Source: Bdellovibrionales bacterium (GTDB lineage Bacteria; Bdellovibrionota; Bdellovibrionia; Bdellovibrionales; Bdellovibrionaceae). Taken from it: a DNA stretch of 60,631 bases. Made by a program: the position numbers and the translations under genes. Positions 9,096 to 18,333 of the stretch are shown here, piece by piece. Position 1 is the first letter of the stretch. Each line of letters opens with the position of its first letter. Under the pieces are notes generated by a model. That model was not told the origin of the DNA. It made no database searches and saw only the letters and a program-made list of their open reading frames with translations. The DNA is taken from the NCBI GenBank assembly GCA_005793345.1, contig SXSU01000130.1:1-60631 (forward strand). Reading direction: 5' to 3'.

Positions 9096-9956
9096 ATGAA
9101 ATATTTTTCAGATTTTTTAATTCACAAAAAAATTACTTCTTCCGATAAAATTGTGGAGTCTTACCTAAAGCAAATTTCTGCTCTTCCTCCCCTCGCTCAA
9201 CTCACTTATGAGAATAAATTATTAACTGCTGATGAAATTTTAATTATATTCAATGCACAACAAGATTTAGGTTGTGATTTTATTACAGCTTGTAAGCATA
9301 AAAATTATTGGAACCAAGAAATACAAAATCAAATTGAAGAGAAAACAAACCAAATACGTAAACCAATGGGTGAATACCTTCTTGAATCGGGAGCTGTTGA
9401 AATAAAAACATTAGTTAAAGCTCTCGACGAATTTTTATCGCAAGCTCAATCGCCAACTCATGTACCTGTTAGTGAATTAGCTCCCGCATCTACGCAAGCG
9501 AATCATTTTAATTATTCACCTTCAATAAATGAACTTACAGAATTTTTTAATGCTAGTAAATTCGAAGAGTTTGAAAATTTACTACAGCTGGTTAAACAAA
9601 ATATTACTGTAAAAGAAATTGCATCTGAATTTTTACAAGACATTTTAAAAAACTTACAAACACTAAAAGGTTTTGCTCGTTTTGGAAAACTAACTGAATT
9701 TGAATCAATAATTACAGTAGGTATTGATTCATTAAGTTTATTTTTACGGTCACATCAATTTAGTAATGAACAAAATGGATTGAAATACTTAACATATTTA
9801 AATGAAATATTAAATTTTATTTTTGCTTTTAAAGAAGCGATAAGTATTGATAAAACTGAAATTCCATTTTTAGACCAAGAAAAAAATAAAATTTCATTTC
9901 AAAAATTAAGAACTTCAAATTCTGAATTCACAAAACTTCTACAAGGAGTTGCTTGA
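9096..9956 (+). CDS. Chemotaxis-operon protein with a degenerate Hpt-like domain
   Basis: I do not recognise the full 286-aa protein. Its N-terminal half (about 1-115) is helical with FSDFLIHKKITSSDKIVESY and PMGEYLLESGAV segments, a pattern resembling small response-coordination domains seen in other chemosensory operons. The C-terminal part contains LQTLKGFARFG (residues 187-197), which matches the Hpt signature H-x-LKG except that Gln188 replaces the phospho-acceptor His. It therefore looks like a non-phosphorylatable Hpt fold, perhaps a docking or scaffold module for CheA or receivers. It starts 1 nt after the cheB stop and its TGA overlaps the next ATG, so it is a true operon member. Confidence 0.75.
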   Translation: MKYFSDFLIHKKITSSDKIVESYLKQISALPPLAQLTYENKLLTADEILIIFNAQQDLGCDFITACKHKNYWNQEIQNQIEEKTNQIRKPMGEYLLESGAVEIKTLVKALDEFLSQAQSPTHVPVSELAPASTQANHFNYSPSINELTEFFNASKFEEFENLLQLVKQNITVKEIASEFLQDILKNLQTLKGFARFGKLTEFESIITVGIDSLSLFLRSHQFSNEQNGLKYLTYLNEILNFIFAFKEAISIDKTEIPFLDQEKNKISFQKLRTSNSEFTKLLQGVA

Positions 9957-10330
9957 TGTCGCAACAATATAAAATACTTTGTATTGATGATTCAAAATCG
10001 GTTCATGCTTTTTTAAAACAATGTCTAGGAAGTAATGTCCACGAGTTTTATTCAGCTCTTGACGGCTCTCTTGCTATCGATTTTTTAAAAGCTAATCCTG
10101 ACAAAAATCTTGATGTCATTTTTCTTGATTGGGAAATGCCAAAATTAACTGGCCCTGAAACTTTTGTTGAATTTCAAAAAATGAATATTACAACACCAGT
10201 CATAATGTTAACCTCTAAAAATGAACCTGAAAATATTGAACAAATGCTTAAAGCTGGAGTTTCAGAATACATAATGAAACCTTTTACTGCTGACATTATA
10301 TTAGATAAAATTAAAAGTGTTTTAGATTAA
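9956..10330 (+). CDS. cheY: CheY-like single-domain response regulator
   Basis: The 124-aa protein is a lone receiver domain. It has CIDDSK near the N-terminus, the phospho-acceptor Asp in IFLDWEMPKLTGPE, the T/S switch in VIMLTSKN and the KPF motif. It would carry the phosphate signal from CheA to the motor or another output. I choose ATG 9956, which overlaps the previous stop (TGATG) and has AAGGAG 8 nt upstream; a TTG one codon earlier is possible but less well placed. Confidence 0.92.
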   Translation: MSQQYKILCIDDSKSVHAFLKQCLGSNVHEFYSALDGSLAIDFLKANPDKNLDVIFLDWEMPKLTGPETFVEFQKMNITTPVIMLTSKNEPENIEQMLKAGVSEYIMKPFTADIILDKIKSVLD

Positions 10331-10353
10331 AGTTAATTTTTATGGAGTTGCAA

Positions 10354-11184
10354 ATGACTGATTCAAAAATCTTAAAATATTTTGCTGATTACATAGAAAG
10401 TCAATTGGGAATTATATACTCTGAAACTAATTATTTTCAACTCGAACATAGATTAAAAGAAATTGCAACTCAACTTAATCTTAAAGATGTTAATGAACTT
10501 TATCAATTTAGTCTCACTTATGGATTTAATGGAAAATTTAAAGCCCTACTTTTAGATCTTGCTACAAATAATGAAACTAGTTTTTTTCGAGATCAAGCCG
10601 TGTTTAAAGTCTTAAGTTCCTTAATTTATCCAGAAGTTTGCAAGTTAGAAAATAATCAAATTCGTGGACACATTTCTATCTGGTCAGCTGCTGCAAGTTC
10701 AGGACAAGAAGTATATTCAATTGCTATGGAGCTTCAACAGTGCCGTCTTCTCAACCCTACACTTTTAGATTTTAAAATTTTAGCAACTGATATTTCAGAT
10801 ACAATTCTAAAAAGATGCGAAAATGCCATTTACTCTCAACTTGAAGTACAAAGAGGATTACCAGCTAAAATGTTAATTGATTATTTTCAAAAAGAAAATG
10901 AGAGTAGCTGGCAAATTAAACCAGAATTACGTAAGAACATTGAATTTAAAAAAATGAATTTACTCGATCCTTGGTACGGACATGGACCTTTTCAAATTGT
11001 TTTTTGTAGAAACGTACTTATTTATCAGAGCGTTGAAAATAAGAAAAAAGTTATTGAAAAAATATATCATACATTGTCTCCAAACGGATTCTTGGTACTT
11101 GGTGCTGCTGAGAGTTTATTTGGGATTTCTGAACAATTTGAACAACTGCACCATGGAAATGCAGTATTTTACAAGAAAAAATAA
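10354..11184 (+). CDS. cheR: Chemotaxis protein methyltransferase CheR
   Basis: The 276-aa enzyme transfers methyl groups from S-adenosylmethionine to receptor glutamates. Visible features are the N-terminal helical domain (residues about 1-75), TNNETSFFRD, the SAM-binding loop SIWSAAASSGQEVYSIAME (the usual GCSTGEEPYS is varied), ATDIS, and FCRNVLIYQ near residue 215. I prefer ATG 10354, preceded by GGAG at 6-nt spacing; an upstream ATG at 10342 would add four residues but overlaps that ribosome binding site and has none of its own. Confidence 0.93.
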   Translation: MTDSKILKYFADYIESQLGIIYSETNYFQLEHRLKEIATQLNLKDVNELYQFSLTYGFNGKFKALLLDLATNNETSFFRDQAVFKVLSSLIYPEVCKLENNQIRGHISIWSAAASSGQEVYSIAMELQQCRLLNPTLLDFKILATDISDTILKRCENAIYSQLEVQRGLPAKMLIDYFQKENESSWQIKPELRKNIEFKKMNLLDPWYGHGPFQIVFCRNVLIYQSVENKKKVIEKIYHTLSPNGFLVLGAAESLFGISEQFEQLHHGNAVFYKKK

Positions 11185-11208
11185 CTGAATTGAAAAGGAT
11201 AAATTTAT

Positions 11209-12420
11209 ATGAGCGCAGAAAATATTTTATTTAATGATTTAGTCGAAAAATCCGGTAAAGAATTACTAAATATCACAAAACATTCAGCGACAACAATTGA
11301 AAACCAAATGGTTTCAATTAAAGAGAGTGTTAACGATTTTACGGGTCTAGTTACAAACTTTGATAATATAAATAAACATATTTCTACAATAAGCAGTGAG
11401 GTTAATACTATAGCTGATTTTAGCTCTACAAATGTCAATACCATTAAAAGCGTCACACAAGAGATGAATTCGCTTGTAAATGAGTTCAATCAAATAAATG
11501 GTTTAATAAAAACTATCAATTCCATCGCTGATCAAACTAATTTATTAGCATTAAATGCAACAATTGAAGCTGCACGAGCAGGTGAACATGGCAAGGGTTT
11601 TGCTGTTGTCGCCAATGAAGTAAAAGAGCTTTCACGAACAGCCAAACAAGCCAATGAAAGAATTCAATCGGCTATCACTCAAATTGGAGAAACAATTGTT
11701 AAACTTTCTAAAAATTTAGAAAATACTAAAGATAAAATTGAAACTTCATCTCAATTTATTAATGATACTCGCAATAGTGTAATTGAAATAGGTAAAGACA
11801 ATCAATTTTTACAATCAAGAGTAAGTAACACACTTCACCTATTTAAGGGTTTGAGCCAAGTTTCAGAAGGGCTAAACACAGAAATTCGCCAACTTACTAC
11901 AATTGGGGATACTTATAAATATTTAACGGCGCTTATGAAATCAAAAGGGCTATTCAAAAACCATGAAGACCCAGTTGAAAGATTTGAAAAACTGACTCTT
12001 GAAATGACAGATATTTTTCCACAACGATTTACAAAAATTCAAAATGAGTACAATTTAGCACCAGATGATGTTTTGATTTCTTCGACAGACACTAAGGGAT
12101 GGATTACTTTTGCTAACGATAAATTTTATGAAGTTGCACAATTTGAACCTGGCACATTAATGAAAAAACCTCATAATATCATCCGCCATCCCGATATGCC
12201 TAAAACAGGTTTTGCAGACTTATGGCAAACAATTCAATCTGGTAATATTTGGCATGGTGTTGTTCTAAACCGTTCAAATAAAGGACGTGACTACTGGGTG
12301 CGAGCAATCGTTTTTCCTTGTTATGAAAATGAAAAAATTATTGGCTATATAAGTATCCGGTCGATGCCACTTCGTGCTGAAATCGAAAGAGCAAAAAAAG
12401 TATATAGGAAATTAAAATGA
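11209..12420 (+). CDS. Methyl-accepting chemotaxis protein with C-terminal Aer-type PAS domain
   Basis: The 403-aa soluble receptor has the domain order reversed from Aer. The signalling hairpin ([19 protein letters not shown] near residue 115) is in the N-terminal half. An Aer-like PAS domain (about 290-400) with [21 protein letters not shown] and [11 protein letters not shown] follows it. In Aer this PAS type binds FAD and reports redox or oxygen state; here FAD binding is inferred from the motifs only. There is no HAMP or membrane segment. The SD AAAAGGA lies upstream, and its stop overlaps the globin start (ATGA), which ties the two functionally. Confidence 0.9.
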   Translation: MSAENILFNDLVEKSGKELLNITKHSATTIENQMVSIKESVNDFTGLVTNFDNINKHISTISSEVNTIADFSSTNVNTIKSVTQEMNSLVNEFNQINGLIKTINSIADQTNLLALNATIEAARAGEHGKGFAVVANEVKELSRTAKQANERIQSAITQIGETIVKLSKNLENTKDKIETSSQFINDTRNSVIEIGKDNQFLQSRVSNTLHLFKGLSQVSEGLNTEIRQLTTIGDTYKYLTALMKSKGLFKNHEDPVERFEKLTLEMTDIFPQRFTKIQNEYNLAPDDVLISSTDTKGWITFANDKFYEVAQFEPGTLMKKPHNIIRHPDMPKTGFADLWQTIQSGNIWHGVVLNRSNKGRDYWVRAIVFPCYENEKIIGYISIRSMPLRAEIERAKKVYRKLK

Positions 12421-12848
12421 ATTTATTTGATAAAATTGGTGGTCGACCTACATTGATTAATATTTCAAAACGCTTTTATGATAAGGTTTATAATCATTCT
12501 TGGTTAGGACTTTATTTTAAAAACACTAAACAATCTGTTATTGAATCTCAACAAGTTGATTTTATGACAGGCGCTTTAGGTGGGCCTCGAATTTATGGTG
12601 GCCGAATGCCTTTTGACGCCCATATCCACTTAAATATAAATCATGATTTATTTGATTTGAGACAACAACTCCTGCTAGAAGCCTTTAAAGAAGAAAATGC
12701 TCCTCAAATTTTAGTTGATCGATGGCTAAAAATAGAAGAAGCTTTTCGCGGGCAAATTATAAAAAGAAATATTTCTGAATGCCAAAAAAGATATTTTACA
12801 GATGAGATCTTAGATTTTACTGATCCAAACCAACATAAAGTGAGTTAG
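12417..12848 (+). CDS. Truncated hemoglobin (2/2 globin)
   Basis: The 143-aa protein fits the truncated globin family: [11 protein letters not shown] at the N-terminus, FYDKV with the B10-type Tyr21, a Gly-Gly-containing loop ([11 protein letters not shown]) and the proximal His69 in [11 protein letters not shown]. It should bind heme and a gas ligand such as oxygen or NO in the cytoplasm. It overlaps the Aer-PAS receptor gene by 4 nt. Placing a globin as the last gene of a chemosensory operon suggests it supplies or buffers the gas signal for that system, which is inference. The globin subgroup is uncertain. Confidence 0.88.
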   Translation: MNLFDKIGGRPTLINISKRFYDKVYNHSWLGLYFKNTKQSVIESQQVDFMTGALGGPRIYGGRMPFDAHIHLNINHDLFDLRQQLLLEAFKEENAPQILVDRWLKIEEAFRGQIIKRNISECQKRYFTDEILDFTDPNQHKVS

Positions 12849-12870
12849 GCTATCAAGAATAAGGTATTTA

Positions 12871-13011
12871 ATGAAAGCAAAAATAAAATCATTAATAAAT
12901 AAATACGGCTGGAAGTTTTTTATTGTGATTTTCTTTTATTATTTAATCAGAGATGTTACATTATACATCCTTATTCCTTACTTTCTTACAAGCACCTTTA
13001 TCAATAGATAG
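12871..13011 (+). CDS. Small hydrophobic membrane protein (46 aa)
   Basis: A 46-codon ORF starts with MKAKIKSLINKYGWKFF and continues with one or two hydrophobic segments around a conserved-looking RDVTLYILIPYFL. The positive N-terminus followed by aromatic hydrophobic residues is typical of a small inner-membrane protein. It lies 22 nt downstream of the globin stop on the same strand, with only a weak AAGG upstream, so it could be the last cistron of the chemosensory operon. Repeat fragment R3 begins directly after its stop. I do not know a function; coding status is moderately likely from composition and placement. Confidence 0.55.
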   Translation: MKAKIKSLINKYGWKFFIVIFFYYLIRDVTLYILIPYFLTSTFINR

Positions 13012-13013
13012 AT

Positions 13014-13054
13014 TTTTCTGTTTGTTGGAGGGCGATTTTCAATCACACGTATTA
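13014..13054 (-). repeat. Dispersed repeat fragment R3 (spacer + hairpin A)
   Basis: TTTTCTGTTTGTTGGAGGG followed by CGATTTTCAATCAC and CGTATTA matches the spacer, hairpin A and junction to C in reverse orientation, with several substitutions. Hairpin B is missing. The 463-base stretch 12849-13311 otherwise holds only the 46-aa ORF, fragment R4 and AT-rich sequence. Confidence 0.7.
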
Positions 13055-13196
13055 GTGAATTTAAGTCACTATAGAGTGAGATATTATTTCTCATTTAAAA
13101 TTAATGCAACTTAGAATTATACCCAATAATTCCCACTTATTTTAACTATGTATAAAAATTCTTTTTAAATTTTAAAACTTAAATATTATGAATTCA

Positions 13197-13258
13197 ACGG
13201 CGAAGGCTTTTGTTTCATTTACTCAGCAAAGCAATCAGATTTAACCATGAGCTGTTAT
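13197..13258 (+). repeat. Dispersed repeat fragment R4 (variant hairpin B)
   Basis: ACGGCGAAGGCTTTTGTTTC then AGCAAAGCAATCAGATTTAA and CCATGAGCTGTTAT aligns to hairpin B of copy R7, sharing its unusual left arm GGCGAAGG-TTTTGT instead of the usual TGCTCATGATTA. The right arm is recognisable but mutated. It is an old, decayed copy. Confidence 0.65.
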
Positions 13259-13311
13259 GATTAATTAGTTTTCTTAACAGTAAAATCTTCAAATGTTTTT
13301 CACGAGATATA

Positions 13312-14805
13312 ATGTTAGAACACAAGCAAAACAACTTAGGAACTGGATTTATTTTTATGGAATCACAATTAAAAAGCAAACATATAAATAAAATTTTTAT
13401 AGCTTTGTTATACTCATTTTTTTTAGTTAACTTTAATATTTTACCTTATTCGATTATTAGTTCATATGCGAAGACCAATCTTGATGATGGGTTCATTCCA
13501 CATTTTTACTCTGCAAAAGGTAAAGAATTAATTGTAGAATTCAGCTCTGAGTATGTTTCATATTATTCAACTCTAGATTCAATAATAAGTTTGGATGATG
13601 AACACAAGAAATCTTTAATTGAATATAGTTTTAAGCCATTATTTAAATACTTATTTGGCCCCCTCACTTATAGAGATATTGGTGGAGTTAAAGCAATGTT
13701 AGACTTCCAAGTCGATTGGAATAATGCCTTCGTAAATAAAAATAATAGAGTTGTGCTTCCTTATCACTACAAAGGACTATGGCTAATTGCAAATGAATAT
13801 GCTGATAACAATATCACTCTAAGTATCCCAATTCCTCGCAACGAAGAAATATTATTTACCAAAAACTGGAAAAATTGTACTGATCGAGATCCAGATCATC
13901 AAACCGAAAGTTTTTATTGGTATTTCTGGGATCCAACTCGTATTGGATGCGATCATAAAATTGGCGAGCATTTTGATAATCGAGAAATAGTTTTAAAAGA
14001 AAAAACTTCTCAAACTATAAAAACTTATCCTGAATACTCTCGATTATTTAATCTGAATCCAGAAGGCAAACGTGTAATGAAAATGACTTTTGCTTTTGGT
14101 TATATAAACGAATTAGAATTTCCAAAGCCAGATAGTGATAATGACTTGGGAGTGGTACAATATAGAGATTTTCTAAATGAGTTAAAAACTCTAAAAGCAC
14201 CTTTTAAATTTATAAAATCCGAAAGTATTAAATTAAAAGAATATTCAAGTAATTCTCCGTTAAATGAATTAACTATTGGTAAAAAGTTTTATTTTCAAAA
14301 AGCTGAAGATCTACTGGAAATTAAAGTCATTACTAATGCAGGAATAGATCAAATTGATATTTTTGCAAAAAGTTTTGCACATGATCATGACAACTACTTT
14401 GCTTGGATGGGACATTCACGTGTTGGTTCAGGATTTGATGCAAAAAGATTTGAATCAATGTTACAAAATCGTCCGGAGTATTATACTCTAACATCTAATT
14501 ATCAATTAATTTATTGGGGAGGTTGTAATTCGTACTCATATTATGTTGATCCTTTTTTTAAACTTAAAGCAACTCTTGATCCATCTAATGACCCTAAGGG
14601 AACAAGAAATTTAGATATAATTGCAAATGCCCTTCCATCTTTTTTCATTTTAAATGCAAAGAATGCAATTACACAGTTAAAAGCTCTTTTAGATTATGAG
14701 CACCCAACCAGTTATCAAGAAATTATTCAAAATATGGAACGTCATGCAGATAATTTGGGAACAAAGGTATTAGCTACAGTAATTGGTGATGAAGACAACA
14801 AATAA
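13312..14805 (+). CDS. Secreted protein with a caspase-like (clan CD) His/Cys pair, unknown function
   Basis: No family is recognised with certainty in this 497-aa protein. An N-terminal hydrophobic segment (FIALLYSFFLVNF) after lysines looks like a signal peptide, better so if translation starts at ATG 13357 rather than 13312. The C-terminal half has two hydrophobic strands each followed by a candidate catalytic residue: FAWMGHSRVG with His368 and LIYWGGCNSYS with Cys405. That order and spacing resemble caspase, gingipain and CHAT-type peptidases. The N-terminal half contains DFQVDWNNAFVN and a Cys-containing segment. The gene stands 72 nt upstream of a small outer-membrane candidate. Peptidase activity is an inference. 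Confidence 0.6.
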   Translation: MLEHKQNNLGTGFIFMESQLKSKHINKIFIALLYSFFLVNFNILPYSIISSYAKTNLDDGFIPHFYSAKGKELIVEFSSEYVSYYSTLDSIISLDDEHKKSLIEYSFKPLFKYLFGPLTYRDIGGVKAMLDFQVDWNNAFVNKNNRVVLPYHYKGLWLIANEYADNNITLSIPIPRNEEILFTKNWKNCTDRDPDHQTESFYWYFWDPTRIGCDHKIGEHFDNREIVLKEKTSQTIKTYPEYSRLFNLNPEGKRVMKMTFAFGYINELEFPKPDSDNDLGVVQYRDFLNELKTLKAPFKFIKSESIKLKEYSSNSPLNELTIGKKFYFQKAEDLLEIKVITNAGIDQIDIFAKSFAHDHDNYFAWMGHSRVGSGFDAKRFESMLQNRPEYYTLTSNYQLIYWGGCNSYSYYVDPFFKLKATLDPSNDPKGTRNLDIIANALPSFFILNAKNAITQLKALLDYEHPTSYQEIIQNMERHADNLGTKVLATVIGDEDNK

Positions 14806-14877
14806 TACTCCCCTTATTATTAAAAGTTGATAACATAGATTTAATGTTAATTTTTTACATTCTGGAGCATTCAATTT

Positions 14878-15636
14878 ATGAAACATTTTAATTTAGATTT
14901 ATTGTCTATTTTATTAATATTTGTCAGTATAATTCCTAATCAAGCTCTTGCAGAGTTTAAATTTGAAAAAGTTGAAAAAAAAACTATTTCAAGATGGACT
15001 CTTCAGGAGTGGCTTGAACAAAAAAATCGAAATCGTTTAATGGATCAATGGTTAATGATGAATACCCCCTCACCCTATGAGTTTTCAATCCAACTAACAA
15101 ATTTAAATTTTACAACTTCTGAAATTACTAATGATCTCGCTTCAGCTCCAAGCGCAAATCATACAGCGAACTTTGTAGACTTTATTGCTTATGCATCTTT
15201 TGTAGGTTTAGAATATCAATATCATATATTAGATCAAACAAACTCTAAAGATAAAAATATTTTATTTCATATTCGATTGCTTGGGTCAGCTGATCAGAGT
15301 TCTCATTTTACAATTAGCTTAGGTCAACGACAAAAAGAGTTTAGCACAATTGGAACACCCCAACGCTCACAATATTTAACTCAAGCAGATTTAACTTTTT
15401 ACTTTAATCACCACTTTGGTTTTAAAGTTCTCGCTCGAGATTATTTAGCTATTAAATCTGATCCCACTTGGGGTGATTTAAAAGGACAACAACAAGAGGC
15501 GCATTTATTTATCGATTTTAACGCACTCAGAGTTTTTGGTGGGATCTATTTAGAAACAGAGACTCAGGTTTTAAAAGGAGATAAGAAAATTCAATCATAT
15601 TCTGGATCAGTGGCAGGATTACGTCTTTATTTTTAA
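14878..15636 (+). CDS. Putative outer-membrane beta-barrel protein
   Basis: The 252-aa protein has a signal peptide (LLSILLIFVSIIPNQALA, cleavage near residue 25). It then shows alternating short amphipathic strands and ends in GSVAGLRLYF, a terminal aromatic typical of BAM-inserted barrels. A linker with SRWTLQEWLEQKNRNR comes first. No family is recognised. TGGAG precedes the start by about 9 nt. It may be co-transcribed with the upstream secreted protein. Confidence 0.6.
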   Translation: MKHFNLDLLSILLIFVSIIPNQALAEFKFEKVEKKTISRWTLQEWLEQKNRNRLMDQWLMMNTPSPYEFSIQLTNLNFTTSEITNDLASAPSANHTANFVDFIAYASFVGLEYQYHILDQTNSKDKNILFHIRLLGSADQSSHFTISLGQRQKEFSTIGTPQRSQYLTQADLTFYFNHHFGFKVLARDYLAIKSDPTWGDLKGQQQEAHLFIDFNALRVFGGIYLETETQVLKGDKKIQSYSGSVAGLRLYF

Positions 15637-15654
15637 TGCCCCGGGCTCTCATAA

Positions 15655-17694
15655 CTAATTAAACACTGGTTGCTCTCGAGAACCTGAAATTCGAACCTCT
15701 CTAAGGTTCTTCTTATCTTGTTTAATTTGAATAAGCCCTGCAAGTTCACCAATTTCAGTCCAAGCTCCTTGTGAAACAAGTTTAGTTTTTAAATCATTTG
15801 CAAATGTTGCTTGAAAATCAGTCCATTCAAACATATTTTGTTTTTTATTAGCGACTAAATTAATGTTACGAAATTCAAAATTTTTACTTTCAGTGCCAGT
15901 TATTTTATTTAAAAGCAAAATTGAATTGGCATTTTCATTCCATTTTAATTCATGTAATGTTAATTTGAATTGGTGAATGGGTTCTTGTATATTAGTTTTT
16001 TCTAAGTTATCAATTGTATTAACATCCCACTTTAATTTTTCAAAATATACTTTTTCAATTTCACCCTTTTCAATTCTTAAAGATCCATTATAAATTACTT
16101 TAGGACGAGGATCTTGTTTAAAAATTAAATTCAATTTTCCTTGAATTGGATTTAAAAATCCTGAAGATGTCATTAATCTAACAACTTGAGGATTAAATGT
16201 TAAATTTTGAATATTAATATTTAATTCCGCAATTTTACTATGTGGATCCCAGCGGCCGCTTACTTGTCCATCCATGCTAGAGTTTTTCAACTTAATATTA
16301 TTTAAATTAAATTTTAAATTTTGATCGTCTTCGATAAGATCTACTCCAAAACTTTCAACAACTTGTAATTCTCTAATTCCTTTATTTGAAAAAATAAATT
16401 CGAGTCCAGAAATTTGCCCTTTTAATCTTTTAATTTGTGACCCTTGCATTTCAATGTCTCCATCTAAAACTCCCAATGAAGCAAGGGTTGGAGATGGATG
16501 CCCATAATCAAAAACCGATAACAACTTAGAAAGAATAACTGTTTTCATTGAAACTTTTAAATCATTCCAAGTCCATTTTTCAGAAATTGATTTATCGCCA
16601 GATATAGGAGTTGAAATAATTTCACCAAAGTCACCCTCAATTTTAAAATTTTCAACTTTAATATTTTCTTTTTGGTTTGAGTTTGAATTGTAATATGCAT
16701 TTAAACTCACCCAGGATTGTCTTGCACTTGGTGATTCTTTCCACCATCCCATGCTTTGCCCTAAAATAAAAAGTTGACCAAGGGGAACTTGCTCAAGTTC
16801 CCCTTGAACTTCTAAATTTTTATTTGAAGTATCATAATTTAAGTTGAAATTTATATGCCCTTCACGCCAATTTCCAACAATTTGAGAATTCAATATATTT
16901 TTTGATAATTCTAAATTTACCTGAGTATGTAGACCTTGTATTTTATTTCCTGATAATGGCTGTAAATTTAAAGTTCCTTCAAATTGTAAATCTAAATTTG
17001 GGTTTGGATTTAAATCTACACTTACGTTTTTAAATTGATAATAAAACCCAGGAAATTCATCTACATAAAATTGTCCTTCTAATAGTTCAATTGCCTCCAA
17101 TCCTGATCCTTCTACAGATAGAGTTTGCACAATGGGAGCTTCTGGAGTTTTTTGGTTTGAAGAATCACCCTCTGAGTTTGAATTTGAATTTGAATTTAGG
17201 TTAGGACTAGATTTGACCATCGAATCTGATGATAAATCATTTTCGGTTTTTGAAATTGTTGTTGAGCAATTACTTCGAGGTAATTTTTTAAAATGTGCTT
17301 TCAAATGAGCAATTTCGACCTTACTAATTTTAAGTGATCGCTCAATAATAGAAGTAATACTAACTGGAATCGTTAAATTATCTACTTGAATTTGTGCACC
17401 TTCATAACACTCATCAAGGGATTTTAAAGTTAAGTTTTCAATGACAATTGCAAGTCTTGGTAATCCATTTTCATGTAAACTTAAATTTGCTTTGTCAATT
17501 TTTGCTTCAAATTGTTTAAGATTCGAAGTCTCAATTGCTTTTTCAATTTCATACTTAATTCTTTGTGGTGAAAAAATAGCACGAAAAGTAAGTCCTAGAA
17601 AAAAGGAAATAAATAATCCTGTTAGAACGACTCTTAAACCCCTTTGTTCTACAACTAAAAATTTATCTGAATTGTTATTTGAAAAAGGTTTCAT
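15655..17694 (-). CDS. AsmA-like membrane-anchored periplasmic protein
   Basis: The 679-aa protein has one N-terminal membrane anchor (VVLTGLFISFFLGLTF, about 24-39) and a long beta-rich periplasmic region. This contains repeated short strands such as IRELQVVESFGVDLIED and LKNSSMDGQVSGRW, as in the AsmA/TamB/YhdP superfamily that bridges the envelope for lipid or assembly functions. A low-complexity Asn-Ser linker (about residues 165-185, encoded by a TTTGAA repeat) separates two halves. Its ATG overlaps the greA stop by 1 nt (TAATG), so translation is probably coupled. Exact role is unknown. Confidence 0.7.
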   Translation of the reverse strand: MKPFSNNNSDKFLVVEQRGLRVVLTGLFISFFLGLTFRAIFSPQRIKYEIEKAIETSNLKQFEAKIDKANLSLHENGLPRLAIVIENLTLKSLDECYEGAQIQVDNLTIPVSITSIIERSLKISKVEIAHLKAHFKKLPRSNCSTTISKTENDLSSDSMVKSSPNLNSNSNSNSEGDSSNQKTPEAPIVQTLSVEGSGLEAIELLEGQFYVDEFPGFYYQFKNVSVDLNPNPNLDLQFEGTLNLQPLSGNKIQGLHTQVNLELSKNILNSQIVGNWREGHINFNLNYDTSNKNLEVQGELEQVPLGQLFILGQSMGWWKESPSARQSWVSLNAYYNSNSNQKENIKVENFKIEGDFGEIISTPISGDKSISEKWTWNDLKVSMKTVILSKLLSVFDYGHPSPTLASLGVLDGDIEMQGSQIKRLKGQISGLEFIFSNKGIRELQVVESFGVDLIEDDQNLKFNLNNIKLKNSSMDGQVSGRWDPHSKIAELNINIQNLTFNPQVVRLMTSSGFLNPIQGKLNLIFKQDPRPKVIYNGSLRIEKGEIEKVYFEKLKWDVNTIDNLEKTNIQEPIHQFKLTLHELKWNENANSILLLNKITGTESKNFEFRNINLVANKKQNMFEWTDFQATFANDLKTKLVSQGAWTEIGELAGLIQIKQDKKNLREVRISGSREQPVFN

Positions 17695-18173
17695 TATTCA
17701 AAATTAAACCGAATAACCTCATATTCCTTTTCGGTTTTTGCGCCTTTAACCAATACAACATCTCCAACAACTTTACCAATGAGTGCACGGGCAATTGGAG
17801 ACATAACAGAAATTTTACCATTTTTAACATCTGCTTCATCAATTCCAACAATTTGATATTTATGTTCATCATCAGTTTCTAAATCTTGAATTACCACTGT
17901 GGCACCAAAAACTATACGATCCGACTTTATTAATTTGGGATCTATCACTTCACCCGTAGCAATTTTATTTTGCAACTCGCCAATACGACCCTCTACAAGA
18001 GCTTGTCTTTCTTTTGCTGATTCATATTCAGCATTTTCACTAATATCCCCTTGAGCTCTTGCTTCTTCAATTGCTTTTATGACTTGTGGTCGTTCCTCAT
18101 GTAAAAGTCTTTTAAGTTCTTCTTCAAGCAATGCTTTTCCACGAATTGTTATTGGTAATTTATCTTCAGCCAC
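17694..18173 (-). CDS. greA: Transcription elongation factor GreA
   Basis: The 159-aa protein has the GreA coiled-coil (LLEEELKRLLHEERPQVIKA, GDISENAEYESAKE with the tip acidic residues) and the C-terminal FKBP-like domain (ISVMSPIARALIGKVVGD). It rescues backtracked RNA polymerase by stimulating transcript cleavage. I choose GTG 18173, preceded by GGAGG, which gives the usual family length; the open frame runs 30 codons further upstream without any ribosome binding site. It is the first gene of a two-gene unit with the AsmA-like protein. Confidence 0.94.
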   Translation of the reverse strand: MAEDKLPITIRGKALLEEELKRLLHEERPQVIKAIEEARAQGDISENAEYESAKERQALVEGRIGELQNKIATGEVIDPKLIKSDRIVFGATVVIQDLETDDEHKYQIVGIDEADVKNGKISVMSPIARALIGKVVGDVVLVKGAKTEKEYEVIRFNFE

Positions 18174-18333
18174 GAATCCTCCAATTTTAGAGCGATAAAA
18201 TATCCACTTTAATTGTAACTGATTCAACAATTTGTTAAAGAAGTTTAGATCATTGTAACGCACAAAGTAAATTATTTCTCCCCCTCACCTATATAAATAT
18301 GGCATTCTTTAAAAACTATTGAATACTATTTTT

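Noticed and set aside
17160..17230. Short TTTGAA-type repeat in the AsmA-like gene as a possible CRISPR or microsatellite
   Set aside because: It is only a few tandem units coding an Asn-Ser linker; there are no spacers.
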